A stretch of DNA of 64,000 bases from Alistipes senegalensis (GTDB lineage Bacteria; Pseudomonadota; Gammaproteobacteria; Burkholderiales; Burkholderiaceae_D): positions 420,179 through 484,178 of the forward strand of contig JAMPER010000001.1 of assembly GCA_023664945.1 (NCBI GenBank), given 5' to 3'. A program made the position numbers and the translations under genes. The notes below the pieces were generated by a model that saw only the letters and a program-made list of their open reading frames with translations, had not been told where the DNA came from and made no database searches. Of the stretch, positions 37,128 to 45,464 are shown piece by piece (within the stretch, counting starts at the first letter, position 1; each line of letters opens with the position of its first letter).

Positions 37128-38354
37128 ATGCGTTGCGGTTCTTTTTTTCTGCGCGGACTGTTTTTCTGTCTGTTTCCGGTTTTTTCTGCCTGTACTCTGA
37201 TGCCGGCCGGCGATGAGCCGCCTTCGATTTCGGCAACGAATGCTACTGTATCGGGAAGGACGCTTCGCCGGGCGGGTTTTGAGGCGTTGCCGGGCTGGGA
37301 CAGGGATGCGTTACAGGAGGCATGGCCTGCTTTCCTGCAATCGTGCCGTGTGCTGAAAAAACAGGCAGCCTGGCGGGATATCTGCCTGAAGGCCGGAAAG
37401 GTGGATGCACAAAGGGAAGGCGAGGTACGGGCGTTTTTTGAAACAGCCCTGGAGCCGTGGCAGGTGGTGTTAACAGACGGGACGGAAACGGGATTGGCCA
37501 CGGGATATTACGAACCTCTTTTGCATGGCTCGCGTACCCGTCAGGGGGCATACCGCACGCCGCTTTACGGGACGCCGCCGGATCTGGTGACGGTGGATTT
37601 GGCAACGGTTTATCCCCAACTGAAAGGAATGCGGCTCCGCGGCCGTCTGGAGGGAAAGCGCCTGCTGCCTTATCCGTCGCGCGGGGAAATACGCAAGAGC
37701 AATTGCCTTGCCGGGCAGGAAATTGTATGGGTGGATGATGCGGTTGACGCTTTTTTCTTGCAGGTGCAGGGTTCCGGGCGGGTTGTTATTGAGGAAACGG
37801 GCGAGATTATCCGGCTTGCCTATGCCGACCAGAACGGGCGGCCTTACCGGGCCATTGGCGGGTATTTGGCTGACAAGGGGGAAATAAAGCGGGAGGCGGT
37901 TTCGGCGCAGCGGATCAGGCAATGGCTTGGTGACAATCCTTCCCGGCTTGATGAGGTGCTGGACGCCAATCCCAGTTATGTTTTTTTCCGTGAGGAGAAG
38001 CTGGCTGACCCCGGCGCCGGACCCAAAGGCGCGCTGGGTGTGCCCCTGACGCCGGGACGGTCGGTTGCGGTGGATCCGCGGCATGTTCCGCTGGGGCTGC
38101 CGCTTTTTATTGATACGACCGAGCCGGGCAGCAAGACGCCGCTTTCCCGGCTGGTGATGGCGCAGGATACCGGCGGCGCTATCCGGGGCGCTATCCGCCT
38201 GGATTATTTCTGGGGGTTCGGCAATGAGGCCGGAGAGCGGGCCGGCAATATGAAACAACCGGTCCGTCTCTGGATTCTTCAGCCGAAAAATAAAAACGGT
38301 GCAGCTGTTTTACGAGGGAAAGGCAACGCCAGGCCGGCTAGCGGTAAACCATAA
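37128..38354 (+). CDS. mltA: membrane-bound lytic murein transglycosylase A
   Basis: MltA cleaves peptidoglycan to 1,6-anhydro-muropeptides at the outer membrane. The 408-residue protein begins with a lipoprotein signal (FFCLFPVFSAC), whose cysteine would be acylated. It has the family blocks TGYYEPLLHGSR, FLQVQGSGR, YVFF and the C-terminal 3D domain with MAQDTGGAIRGAIRLDYFWG, which holds the catalytic aspartate. The ATG at 37128 places the signal peptide at the N-terminus; a longer frame adds an unlikely 24 residues. Its 3' end overlaps the convergent stress-protein gene by 17 bases. Confidence 0.93.
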   Translation: MRCGSFFLRGLFFCLFPVFSACTLMPAGDEPPSISATNATVSGRTLRRAGFEALPGWDRDALQEAWPAFLQSCRVLKKQAAWRDICLKAGKVDAQREGEVRAFFETALEPWQVVLTDGTETGLATGYYEPLLHGSRTRQGAYRTPLYGTPPDLVTVDLATVYPQLKGMRLRGRLEGKRLLPYPSRGEIRKSNCLAGQEIVWVDDAVDAFFLQVQGSGRVVIEETGEIIRLAYADQNGRPYRAIGGYLADKGEIKREAVSAQRIRQWLGDNPSRLDEVLDANPSYVFFREEKLADPGAGPKGALGVPLTPGRSVAVDPRHVPLGLPLFIDTTEPGSKTPLSRLVMAQDTGGAIRGAIRLDYFWGFGNEAGERAGNMKQPVRLWILQPKNKNGAAVLRGKGNARPASGKP

Positions 38355-38775
38355 CGGGGATGGTTGTTGTTGCCAGCACTTTTTGTGTTTCACTTCCGAT
38401 AAAAAGCCGGTTGAGTCCCTTGCGGCCGTTTGACGCCATGAAAATGCAATCGCAGCGGTAGGCGGCTGCGGCGCGCACGATTTCCTCGTGCGGTTTGCTG
38501 GACTGGGCCATCACGGTTTCGCAGGGGACGTTGGCTTCTCCCGCCAGGTCGGCAATGCGCTTGACGCGTGCTTCTGCCATCTGGCGTTCCTGGTTCAGGT
38601 AATCGGATTTCAGGGATGTGGTGAAGGTTTCCAGCTGGGTAAGCGGGAGGGGTTCAATGACGGTGATGCCGATGATCCGGCAGCCGGGGTGGGCGGCCGC
38701 ATACTGGATGGCAGCCGATACGGCTTTGTCGGACAGGGGTGTGCCGTCTGTTGGTACCAGGATTGTTCTGTACAT
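38338..38775 (-). CDS. universal stress protein (UspA family)
   Basis: The 145-residue single-domain protein starts MYRTILVPTDGTPLSDKAVSAA and ends with FMASNGRKGLNRLFIGSETQKVLATTTIPVMV. The family ATP-binding motif G-x2-G-x9-G(S/T) is visible here as GRKGLNRLFIGSET, so nucleotide binding is plausible. It has an excellent ribosome site (AAGGGAGGTCAC before ATG). It converges with mltA and the stop codons overlap. Confidence 0.92.
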   Translation of the reverse strand: MYRTILVPTDGTPLSDKAVSAAIQYAAAHPGCRIIGITVIEPLPLTQLETFTTSLKSDYLNQERQMAEARVKRIADLAGEANVPCETVMAQSSKPHEEIVRAAAAYRCDCIFMASNGRKGLNRLFIGSETQKVLATTTIPVMVYR

Positions 38776-39161
38776 GTGACCTCCCTTTTGTGCGAGTGCG
38801 CTTTCCGTAATAATCCGTTAATTTCATGAGGGGAGTCAAGCCGTTTGGCAAGTGTGGAGGGCTGACGTTTCTGCTGTCAAACGGATTGGGCAAAGCCGTA
38901 ACCTGTATGGTATTGAGAGGTATCGTACAGGTATTGTCCGTACGGGCCAGGATTTTGCCCAAAGGCGGGATCAGATGAGGGGCGGTTTTTCCGGTGTGTT
39001 GTGCGGCATTGATTACAATGAGAAGATTTTTGTTGGTTCTTGCCGGATGATGGGCAGGTATCGAATGGGAGTTTACTGTTGGTGCGCGGCTGTTTTTGCA
39101 TTTTTCGGCTGCCGGTAAAAGGGTACAGCCGGGCAGCAGGTTGATGAAAGGGAGACGTTTT
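38776..39161. other. intergenic region between the stress-protein and acetyltransferase genes
   Basis: This 386-base region has a strong ribosome site for the minus-strand stress-protein gene at its left end. It contains inverted repeats, CCTGTA/TACAGG around 38908-38934 and CCGTTTGG/TCAAACGG around 38842-38883, and a TACAAT at 39014-39019 with no good -35 partner. An open frame of 88 codons here has no recognisable protein features. I support no gene. Confidence 0.5.
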
Positions 39162-39734
39162 ATGGAACAGGATGAATTTTTTGCCCGGCTCAATACGGGC
39201 AGGAGGGTGGAGCCTGACGGGGAGATGTTTGAAATGTTTCATCATCTGGCGCAGGAGGCGCTGAAAATCACGATGGTGTTGAATAATCAATATCATGCGC
39301 CTGATGAGGTAAGGGCGCTTTTTTCAGCATTGACCGGCCGGCAGGTTGATCAGTCATTCCGTCTTTTCCCGCCTTTTTATACGGAATGCGGCAAAAATAT
39401 CATTGTGGGGAAAAATGTGTTTATCAATGCCTGCTGCAAGTTTCAGGATCAGGCGGGCATTACGATTGATGACGGGACTTTTGTCGGACACAATGTGACT
39501 ATTGCCACGATTAATCATGATTTCCATCCAGAGAGCCGGGCGGCCATGTATCCCAAGGCGGTGAGGATTGGGAAAAATGTCTGGATTGGTTCTGATTGCA
39601 CGATTCTTCCGGGCGTTACTATTGCAGACGGCGCTGTTGTCGGTGCGGGAAGTGTGGTGACGAAGGATGTTGCCCCCAATACGGTTGTTGCAGGCAACCC
39701 TGCCAGGGTGATTAAAAAGACAACGGTATCGTGA
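39162..39734 (+). CDS. sugar O-acetyltransferase (maltose/galactoside acetyltransferase type)
   Basis: This 190-residue left-handed beta-helix acetyltransferase of the LacA/Maa/NodL type has the helical N-terminal cap (MEQDEFFARLNTGRRV), hexapeptide repeats (ITIDDGTFVGHNVTI), the catalytic histidine in TINHDFHPESR and the acetyl-CoA-binding end VVGAGSVVTKDVAPNTVVAGNPARVIK. The acceptor is unknown. The ATG at 39162 has a GGGAG site; ATGs at 39144 and further upstream are less likely. Confidence 0.88.
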   Translation: MEQDEFFARLNTGRRVEPDGEMFEMFHHLAQEALKITMVLNNQYHAPDEVRALFSALTGRQVDQSFRLFPPFYTECGKNIIVGKNVFINACCKFQDQAGITIDDGTFVGHNVTIATINHDFHPESRAAMYPKAVRIGKNVWIGSDCTILPGVTIADGAVVGAGSVVTKDVAPNTVVAGNPARVIKKTTVS

Positions 39735-40187
39735 GGTTATCCGGATGGCGCGCTACAGGCTGTTTTGCGTGAATGTCCGAACCTGGCGTTGCTGGCGGGG
39801 CTGCCTGCCGATATGCCTGGAAAAGCGGGGGCGATGCCATTTTTCTTTGCCGGCCGCCTGGGGACCGGATGGCCGGGATGTTGCAAAAATTACACATCGA
39901 GACGGGAGGCGCCGATTCCATACGGGGGTGAGTTGTACACAAAAACGGGAAGAAAAAAATTTTTTTTATTTTTTCTTCACGTTTTTATAAAATTTGTAAG
40001 GTGTTGATTTTTAAAAGAATATTTTTTGCATGTCGGATAGGCATTTTATTGGAAGCCGCGCCAATGCTGGTTTTGTTGCGTGTCAATAGGTTTTTTTCCA
40101 CAAAGTTTTCCACAGACTTTGTGGATAGCGGGAAAAGGCTTACAGAATCTAGGTTTATCAAAAAACGAGAGATTTTACATTAACTTT
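39735..40187. other. AT-rich intergenic region upstream of priA
   Basis: This 453-base gap starts with about 160 bases of coding-like composition without a recognisable gene. It then becomes very AT-rich (39950-40030), with an A/T inverted repeat, arms GAAGAAAAAA (39949-39958) and TTTTTTCTTC (39969-39978). DnaA-box-like 9-mers lie at 39933, 40094, 40106 and 40120. Two are perfect matches to TTWTNCACA. Confidence 0.6.
40094..40128 (+). promoter_or_regulatory. cluster of DnaA-box-like 9-mers
   Basis: TTTTCCACA occurs at 40094-40102 and 40106-40114, and TGTGGATAG (reverse of CTATCCACA, one mismatch) at 40120-40128. A further near-match TTGTACACA is at 39933-39941. They lie 60-94 bases before the priA start, next to an AT-rich block. 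DnaA-dependent control of priA or local DnaA titration is possible. Confidence 0.5.
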
Positions 40188-42221
40188 ATGCAGCCGCTTA
40201 TCCTTCGGGTAGCCATTGATACCCCTCTTGACAATTATTTTGATTATCGCTGGGTTCCGGCCTCTGAAGGGGAGGTTGCGCCCCAGGCAGGACAGTTGGC
40301 GCTGGTCCCTTTCGGACGGCGAAAAGTCATGGGGCTGATTGTTGATGTCATGGAAAAAACGGAGGTGCCGGAAGCCAGATTGCGGGATGTGATTGCTGTT
40401 CGCAGGGAGGTGATGCCGGTTTCTTCCCGCTGGATGGATTTGTGCCGTTTTGCCGCCGGTTATTACCAGCGCCCGCTTGGCGAGGTGGCCTTGCCAAGCC
40501 TGCCAAAAAATTTGCGTACAGAAAAAACGGTTTCGCTCGCCAGGGCGTTAAAGGCAAACGGAGAACCGGCAAAAAAAGATTCGCTTGAGGCAGCGGTTTC
40601 CCTGGCGGGACCTGAGTTGAATAAAGAGCAGAAAGATGCAGTTTCCCGGATACTGGGGGCAGACGGTTTTTCGCCCATTTTGCTGTACGGCATTACCGGC
40701 AGCGGCAAGACGGAAGTGTATTTGTCTGTGTTTGCACAGCTTCTGGAGAGCCGTCCTGATGCGGTGGTGATGATTCTGGTGCCGGAAATCAATCTGACAC
40801 CGCAGCTTGAAGACAGTATCAGGATGCGCTTTCCGGGCACAGACATGGCTTTGCTGCACAGCCGGCTGAGCGAAAGGGAACGTTTGCAGAACTGGCTGGC
40901 AGCGCATACCGGCCGGGCGCGCATTGTGCTGGGAACGCGCATGGCAGTTTTGGCATCTGTTCCGCGCCTGGATATGATTGTGGTGGATGAGGAGCATGAC
41001 CCTTCATACAAGCAGCAGGAAGGGCTGCGTTATTCTGCCCGTGACCTGGCTGTCTGGCGTGCATGGCAGATGAAAATTCCGGTTGTGCTGGGGTCGGCTA
41101 CGCCTTCGCTGGAAACCTGGCATCATGCCGCTTTGGGGCGTTATAGCCTTGTTACTTTGCCGAGGCGGGCGGCCTCAGAGGCGGTTCTGCCTGATGTCAG
41201 GCTGATTGATACCAGCCGGGCAAGTTTGCAGGACGGGTTTACGCCATCCCTGCTGGAGGCGGTAAAGGCCCGCCTGGAAAGAAAGGAGCAGTCGCTGCTT
41301 TTTCTTAACCGCCGGGGGTACGCGCCTGTGCTGATGTGCGAAGCCTGCGGCTGGATCAGCACCTGCCGCCGCTGTACGGCTTATATGGTTTTGCATAAGC
41401 CCCGGCTGTGCCTGCGCTGTCATCATTGCGGCCTGGAACATCCGGTTTTGCGTGCCTGCCCGGATTGCGGGTATGTTGACTTGAAGCCGCTGGGGCGGGG
41501 AACGCAGCGGATTGAGGAAAGCTTGCAGCAGCATTTTCCCACGGCCCGTATCCTTCGGATTGACGCGGATTCGACGCGGAAAAAGGGCAGTATGGAAATG
41601 GCGCTTGAACAGGTTCACCGCGGTGAAGCCGATATTCTGGTGGGTACCCAGATGATTGCCAAGGGCCATGATTTCAAAAAATTGACGCTGGTGGGCGTGG
41701 TCAATCCGGATACGGCGCTTTTTTCACATGATTACCGTGCCGGAGAAAGGCTGTTTGCCCAGCTGATGCAGGTGGGGGGCCGGGCAGGGCGTCATGTGTC
41801 GGGGGAAACAGGAAAAAGTGAGGTGCTGATTCAGACACGTTATCCTCATCATCCGCTTTATCAGGCGGTGTTGCGCCATGATTACGATGGCTTTGCCTCT
41901 TCGCTGTTAAAGGAGCGGGAGCAGGCGGGACTGCCGCCTTTTATGTATCAGGCGCTGCTTTGTGCGGAAGCGCGGCAGCTGGAAAAGGCGCTGGATTTTC
42001 TCGGAAAGGCGGCGGCGCTTGCGGTATCGCCTGGGGTGTTTGTCAACGAGCCGGTTCCGATGGCCATGATGCGGGTGGGGGGTATGGAACGGGCGCAGCT
42101 GCTGGTGGAAGCCGGATCACGGGCCGATATGCAGCCTTTTTTGAGGGCATGGCTGGCTGCCTTGCGCGCTTTGAAAACGCCGGTGCGGTGGCATATTGAG
42201 GTGGATCCGGCGGCTATCTGA
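40188..42221 (+). CDS. priA: primosomal replication restart helicase PriA
   Basis: PriA recognises abandoned forks and reloads DnaB. The 677-residue protein has the N-terminal DNA-binding domain (MQPLILRVAIDTPLDNYFDY), Walker A GITGSGKTEVYL, the DEEHD box (VVDEEHDPSYKQ), a zinc-binding insert with paired cysteines (CEACG, CRRC, CLRCHHC, CPDCG), and C-terminal helicase motifs (GTQMIAKGHDFKKLTLV, GRAGR). The ATG at 40188 matches the family start; an earlier in-frame start would run through the DnaA-box region. Confidence 0.95.
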   Translation: MQPLILRVAIDTPLDNYFDYRWVPASEGEVAPQAGQLALVPFGRRKVMGLIVDVMEKTEVPEARLRDVIAVRREVMPVSSRWMDLCRFAAGYYQRPLGEVALPSLPKNLRTEKTVSLARALKANGEPAKKDSLEAAVSLAGPELNKEQKDAVSRILGADGFSPILLYGITGSGKTEVYLSVFAQLLESRPDAVVMILVPEINLTPQLEDSIRMRFPGTDMALLHSRLSERERLQNWLAAHTGRARIVLGTRMAVLASVPRLDMIVVDEEHDPSYKQQEGLRYSARDLAVWRAWQMKIPVVLGSATPSLETWHHAALGRYSLVTLPRRAASEAVLPDVRLIDTSRASLQDGFTPSLLEAVKARLERKEQSLLFLNRRGYAPVLMCEACGWISTCRRCTAYMVLHKPRLCLRCHHCGLEHPVLRACPDCGYVDLKPLGRGTQRIEESLQQHFPTARILRIDADSTRKKGSMEMALEQVHRGEADILVGTQMIAKGHDFKKLTLVGVVNPDTALFSHDYRAGERLFAQLMQVGGRAGRHVSGETGKSEVLIQTRYPHHPLYQAVLRHDYDGFASSLLKEREQAGLPPFMYQALLCAEARQLEKALDFLGKAAALAVSPGVFVNEPVPMAMMRVGGMERAQLLVEAGSRADMQPFLRAWLAALRALKTPVRWHIEVDPAAI

Positions 42222-42241
42222 AGCAGGAATGGCTTGCGTTC

Positions 42242-43057
42242 TCAGGCGGCTTCTTCTGCCTGGACTGGCGGGATGGTGACCCGGGGCCGGCGGGTATCCG
42301 AGCGTGCCAGTTTCCTGTGTGAAGGCGCTGCCGAGGACAGTGTGGCAGGAACGTTTTGGCCCCGGGAGACCTGTTTCAGCAGGCGGTATTCTTCCAGTAC
42401 TTTTGCGCCATAGCCGAAATCATGGGAATAGGCAGCGGCGCCGACATAGCTTTTCAGCCCTTTTTCTACCGAGCCACTGCGGGCAACATATTCTTTCAGG
42501 ATGGCGGAGCCGACACGGATATTGGTAACGGGATCTTTGGCTGCTTCTATGCCGCCGTGCGGTTCAAAGCGTTTGGAATGAACGTGGGGCATAACCTGCA
42601 TGAGCCCCTGTGCGCCGACAGGACTTTCTGCCTGTGGGTTGAAGCTGGATTCTACGGCCATGACAGCCAGGATGAGATGGGGATCCAGCCCGATTTCGTG
42701 GGCAGCCAGGTAGGCGGCGGAGACGAAGAGTTCGGTTGCCTGCGCGTTGACCGGATAGCGTTTTGATATCCAGTCAACCAGCCATTGCCTTTCCTGCGGA
42801 TTGACCTGGAAGGCGCCTTCCATATTTTGCCGCGTTATGCGGGAAGCGGGACTGATCCAGCGTTCGGTTTGGGTCAAACGAAGACCGGGATACGCATTGG
42901 CGGACGAAAACCGGCTGAGGCAAGCCTTGCCGTTTCCGGATTGAAGAAAGAAATACCCGCCGACAAGGACGGCGGCAAAGAAAGCCAGGATAATTATCCC
43001 GTGCGGCCGGTAAAACAGGTAGTCGGAAAGGGTTTTGCTTATTTTCTGGTACGGCAT
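42242..43057 (-). CDS. membrane-anchored lytic transglycosylase (SLT domain)
   Basis: This 271-residue protein has one N-terminal membrane helix (IIILAFFAAVLVGGYFFL) and a Slt70-type catalytic domain: AVMAVESSFNPQAESPVGAQGLMQVMP holds the catalytic glutamate, followed by NIRVGSAILKEY and YVGAAAYSHDFGYGAKV. It probably cleaves peptidoglycan in the periplasm. The ATG at 43057 has an AGGAG site eight bases upstream. It converges with priA. Confidence 0.9.
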   Translation of the reverse strand: MPYQKISKTLSDYLFYRPHGIIILAFFAAVLVGGYFFLQSGNGKACLSRFSSANAYPGLRLTQTERWISPASRITRQNMEGAFQVNPQERQWLVDWISKRYPVNAQATELFVSAAYLAAHEIGLDPHLILAVMAVESSFNPQAESPVGAQGLMQVMPHVHSKRFEPHGGIEAAKDPVTNIRVGSAILKEYVARSGSVEKGLKSYVGAAAYSHDFGYGAKVLEEYRLLKQVSRGQNVPATLSSAAPSHRKLARSDTRRPRVTIPPVQAEEAA

Positions 43058-43596
43058 GTCAAAAACTCCTGGAACTGGACAAGATCCCTGCCGGTCTGGC
43101 GCGGGCATTTGATCAGTAGGCTATGCTGTGCCGGCGGGTTGCCGGGCAGCAGGCAAGGTAATAAACGACCATCTTGGGAAAAATGCAACGAAAGGCGGCT
43201 GTGTTTTCCTCTCTTTTCACGGTGTTTAACGTGCTGTTTGCCAGTGGTGCGGATTGGGGCAGGGATAAAAAACAGTCAATGGCAATAATAGCGCGGCAGC
43301 AAGCGGCTTCCTGTTAACGTTGAGTTCATTGTAAAGGGCTATTTTATGCACGGTCAATGATAAACACGTGCTTATTTATTTCAAAATGTTATAAAGAAAA
43401 CGGCTCATCGGTTGTTTACACTGGACTGGCAAGGGTTTCACGGCATGATGATTTTCCGCAAAAAGTTGTAACGGTTTGTGAGGAATCAAGCTGTTGGCAA
43501 TGTGTGGCAAAAAGTTGCAGGAGGGGTGAGTGAAAAAAACGCGCGCCGGACAACGGGAATGCCCGAAGCATGCCTGCTTTGTTGTACAATGGTTTC
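43058..43596. other. long intergenic region before the 4.5S RNA gene
   Basis: This 539-base stretch is the longest gene-poor part before dnaX. An open frame of 44 codons (43183-43317) with a hydrophobic N-terminus lies in its left third. The direct repeat GCAAAAAGTTG occurs near 43459 and 43507. The right end carries the 4.5S RNA promoter. I see nothing else that can be named. Confidence 0.5.
43585..43590 (+). promoter_or_regulatory. -10 box of the 4.5S RNA gene
   Basis: TACAAT at 43585-43590 lies seven bases before the predicted start of the RNA. The -35 region (CCCGAA around 43562) is a poor match, so only the -10 is supported. Confidence 0.5.
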
Positions 43597-43694
43597 AGGC
43601 GGGTCCCTGCGCATTGTGAAATGGTGAATCTGGTCAGGTCGGGAACGAAGCAGCCATAGCCAGTCTTTGCAAGTGCCGCAGATCAGGCTCGCCT
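43597..43694 (+). ncRNA. ffs: signal recognition particle RNA (4.5S)
   Basis: This roughly 98-nt RNA pairs with Ffh to target inner-membrane proteins. It carries the conserved apical domain GGTCAGGTCGGGAACGAAGC followed by AGCC, whose asymmetric and symmetric loops bind Ffh. The ends GGCGGGTCC and GGCTCGCC pair to close the rod. It lies just upstream of dnaX, as in many betaproteobacteria. A pyrimidine run (CTTTCTTCTTTCC) follows, but no strong terminator, so read-through into dnaX is possible. Confidence 0.92.
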
Positions 43695-43781
43695 TTCTTC
43701 TTTCCTGGTGTCAGCCGGTTTCCCGGTGCGGCAAACGGCGTGCTTTGAACAGTGCGTCTGTCAATAAGGTAAAATGCCTTT

Positions 43782-45452
43782 ATGTCCTATCTGGTACTTG
43801 CACGCAAATATCGCCCCAAAACTTTTGACAGTCTGGTTGGGCAGGATCATGTTGTCCGCGCTCTGACGCACGCGCTGAAAAGCAACCGCCTGCATCATGC
43901 CTATCTTTTTACCGGAACGCGGGGAGTGGGAAAAACCACGCTTTCCCGGCTGCTGGCCAAGGCCTTGAATTGTGAAACCGGCATTACGCCGGTTCCGTGC
44001 GGAACCTGTGAAGCCTGCCGGGCCATTGATGCGGATCGCTTTGTGGATTATGTTGAGATGGACGCGGCTTCAAATCGCGGGATTGCCGATATGCTCCAGT
44101 TGCTGGAGCAGGCTGTTTATGCGCCGACCAATGCGCGCTTTAAGGTCTATATGATTGACGAAGTGCATATGCTGACGGCCCCGGCGTTCAATGCCATGCT
44201 CAAGACGCTGGAAGAACCGCCCGAATATATCAAGTTTATTCTGGCAACGACTGATCCCCAGAAGATACCGGTTACGGTGCTTTCGCGCTGTTTGCAGTTT
44301 AATCTCAAGCAGATGCCGGTTCCGCAGATTGTGGATTACCTGGATCAGGTGCTGAAAGAGGAAGAGGTGGCGGTTGAGAACCCGGCGTTGCGGCTGCTGG
44401 CGGAAGGCGCCGGCGGTTCAATGCGGGATGCGTTGTCTCTGACGGATCAGGCTATTGCCTATACGGCAGGGAATATTTCGCTGGAGGCTGTCAGGAATAT
44501 GCTGGGCGTGCTCGACCAGACTTACCTGATACGGATACTGGAAGGGCTGGCTGCCAGGGACGGGGAAGCGTTGATGGCGGTGGCAGACGAAATGGCTTCG
44601 CGCAGTCTTTCCTACAGCTCGGCTTTAAGGGAGCTGGGGCTTTTCCTTCACCGTATTGCCCTGGCGCAGACAGCGCCGGCAGCTTTGCCGGATGATTTGC
44701 CTGAGCGCGAGGCGGTCCTCCGCTTTGCCGGACAGTTTGGCGCAGAAGATGTGCAACTGTTTTACCAGATTGCTGTGCATGGCAAAAATGAGCTGGATAT
44801 TGCCCCGGACGAATATGCCGGTTTTACCATGACATTGTTGCGGATGCTGGCTTTTTGCCCGGATGAGGGGCGGCGCGATTCGAAAGGCGTATTGCCTGCC
44901 GTGCCTGAAAAAACAGGACGGCCTGCGGCAGCGCCAGCCGCCAAAAAGGTACCGGTGCGTGAAGCTGCGCCGGCGGATATTCCTCCTTTGGCTGGCAGGG
45001 AAGAGGCGGCGGCCTCTCCGGCAGCGCCTTTGGTGCGGCAGGCAGATGCCATGCCTTCCGGAACGGCAGTGTGGGACGGGGACTGGCCGTCCCTGGCTGA
45101 ATCGCTTCCTTTGCGCGGGATGGCGCAGCAGTTGGCGCAGCAAACAGAGCTGGTAGAGGGAAAACAGGAAGGCGGAAAGTGGCATTTTCATCTTCGTTCA
45201 CCGCTGGAGGCGCTGTTGGCGCCTACCCATGTTGAAAAATTGACGCAGGCGCTGGAAAACCGCCTGGGCTGTGCGGTAAAAATTACTTCGGAGGTTGGCG
45301 CGGCAGAGATGACAGCCAGCCGCTATGCCCGGGAAAAACAGGCTGCCCGCCAGCGCGAGGCCGAGGAGAAAATACAGGGAAACGCTTGCGTTCAGGCCCT
45401 GATGCATGAATTCGGGGCCCGCATTGTTCCCCATTCCATCAAACCCGTTTAA
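43782..45452 (+). CDS. dnaX: DNA polymerase III subunits gamma and tau
   Basis: DnaX is the ATPase of the clamp loader. The 556-residue tau product has Walker A GTRGVGKTTLSRLLA near residue 47, a four-cysteine zinc module ending CGTCEACRAI, DEVHML (Walker B), the LSRCLQF sensor, an Ala/Pro-rich linker (about 370-425) and a C-terminal tau domain for polymerase binding. A tandem lysine slippery site with a downstream hairpin at 44942-44973 suggests that a shorter gamma form is also made. A strong ribosome site is not evident before the ATG. Confidence 0.95.
   Translation: MSYLVLARKYRPKTFDSLVGQDHVVRALTHALKSNRLHHAYLFTGTRGVGKTTLSRLLAKALNCETGITPVPCGTCEACRAIDADRFVDYVEMDAASNRGIADMLQLLEQAVYAPTNARFKVYMIDEVHMLTAPAFNAMLKTLEEPPEYIKFILATTDPQKIPVTVLSRCLQFNLKQMPVPQIVDYLDQVLKEEEVAVENPALRLLAEGAGGSMRDALSLTDQAIAYTAGNISLEAVRNMLGVLDQTYLIRILEGLAARDGEALMAVADEMASRSLSYSSALRELGLFLHRIALAQTAPAALPDDLPEREAVLRFAGQFGAEDVQLFYQIAVHGKNELDIAPDEYAGFTMTLLRMLAFCPDEGRRDSKGVLPAVPEKTGRPAAAPAAKKVPVREAAPADIPPLAGREEAAASPAAPLVRQADAMPSGTAVWDGDWPSLAESLPLRGMAQQLAQQTELVEGKQEGGKWHFHLRSPLEALLAPTHVEKLTQALENRLGCAVKITSEVGAAEMTASRYAREKQAARQREAEEKIQGNACVQALMHEFGARIVPHSIKPV
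44942..44973 (+). promoter_or_regulatory. candidate programmed -1 frameshift site in dnaX
   Basis: The in-frame heptamer C-AAA-AAG (44942-44948) is followed three bases later by a hairpin at 44952-44973: arms CCGGTGCG and TGCGCCGG, eight pairs including two G-T, with a six-base loop. A -1 shift would add Gly-Thr-Gly-Ala and stop at TGA (44960-44962), giving a protein of about 393 residues. This is the arrangement by which Escherichia coli makes gamma, though there the heptamer is A-AAA-AAG. Confidence 0.6.
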
Positions 45453-45464
45453 ACAGGAAGACAC

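Noticed and set aside
38852-39118. 88-codon open frame upstream of the acetyltransferase
   Set aside because: It starts with GTG without a ribosome site and shows no recognisable domain.
39933-40128. Chromosomal replication origin (oriC)
   Set aside because: DnaA-like boxes and an AT-rich block are present, but dnaA/dnaN/gidA/rpmH are not, and hand counts of G and C in samples on both sides showed G above C on the plus strand in each, so no skew change was seen.
44907-44914. A6 run in dnaX as the frameshift site
   Set aside because: The reading frame there is GAA-AAA-ACA, so the run is not in the X-XXY-YYZ phase needed for tandem -1 slippage.
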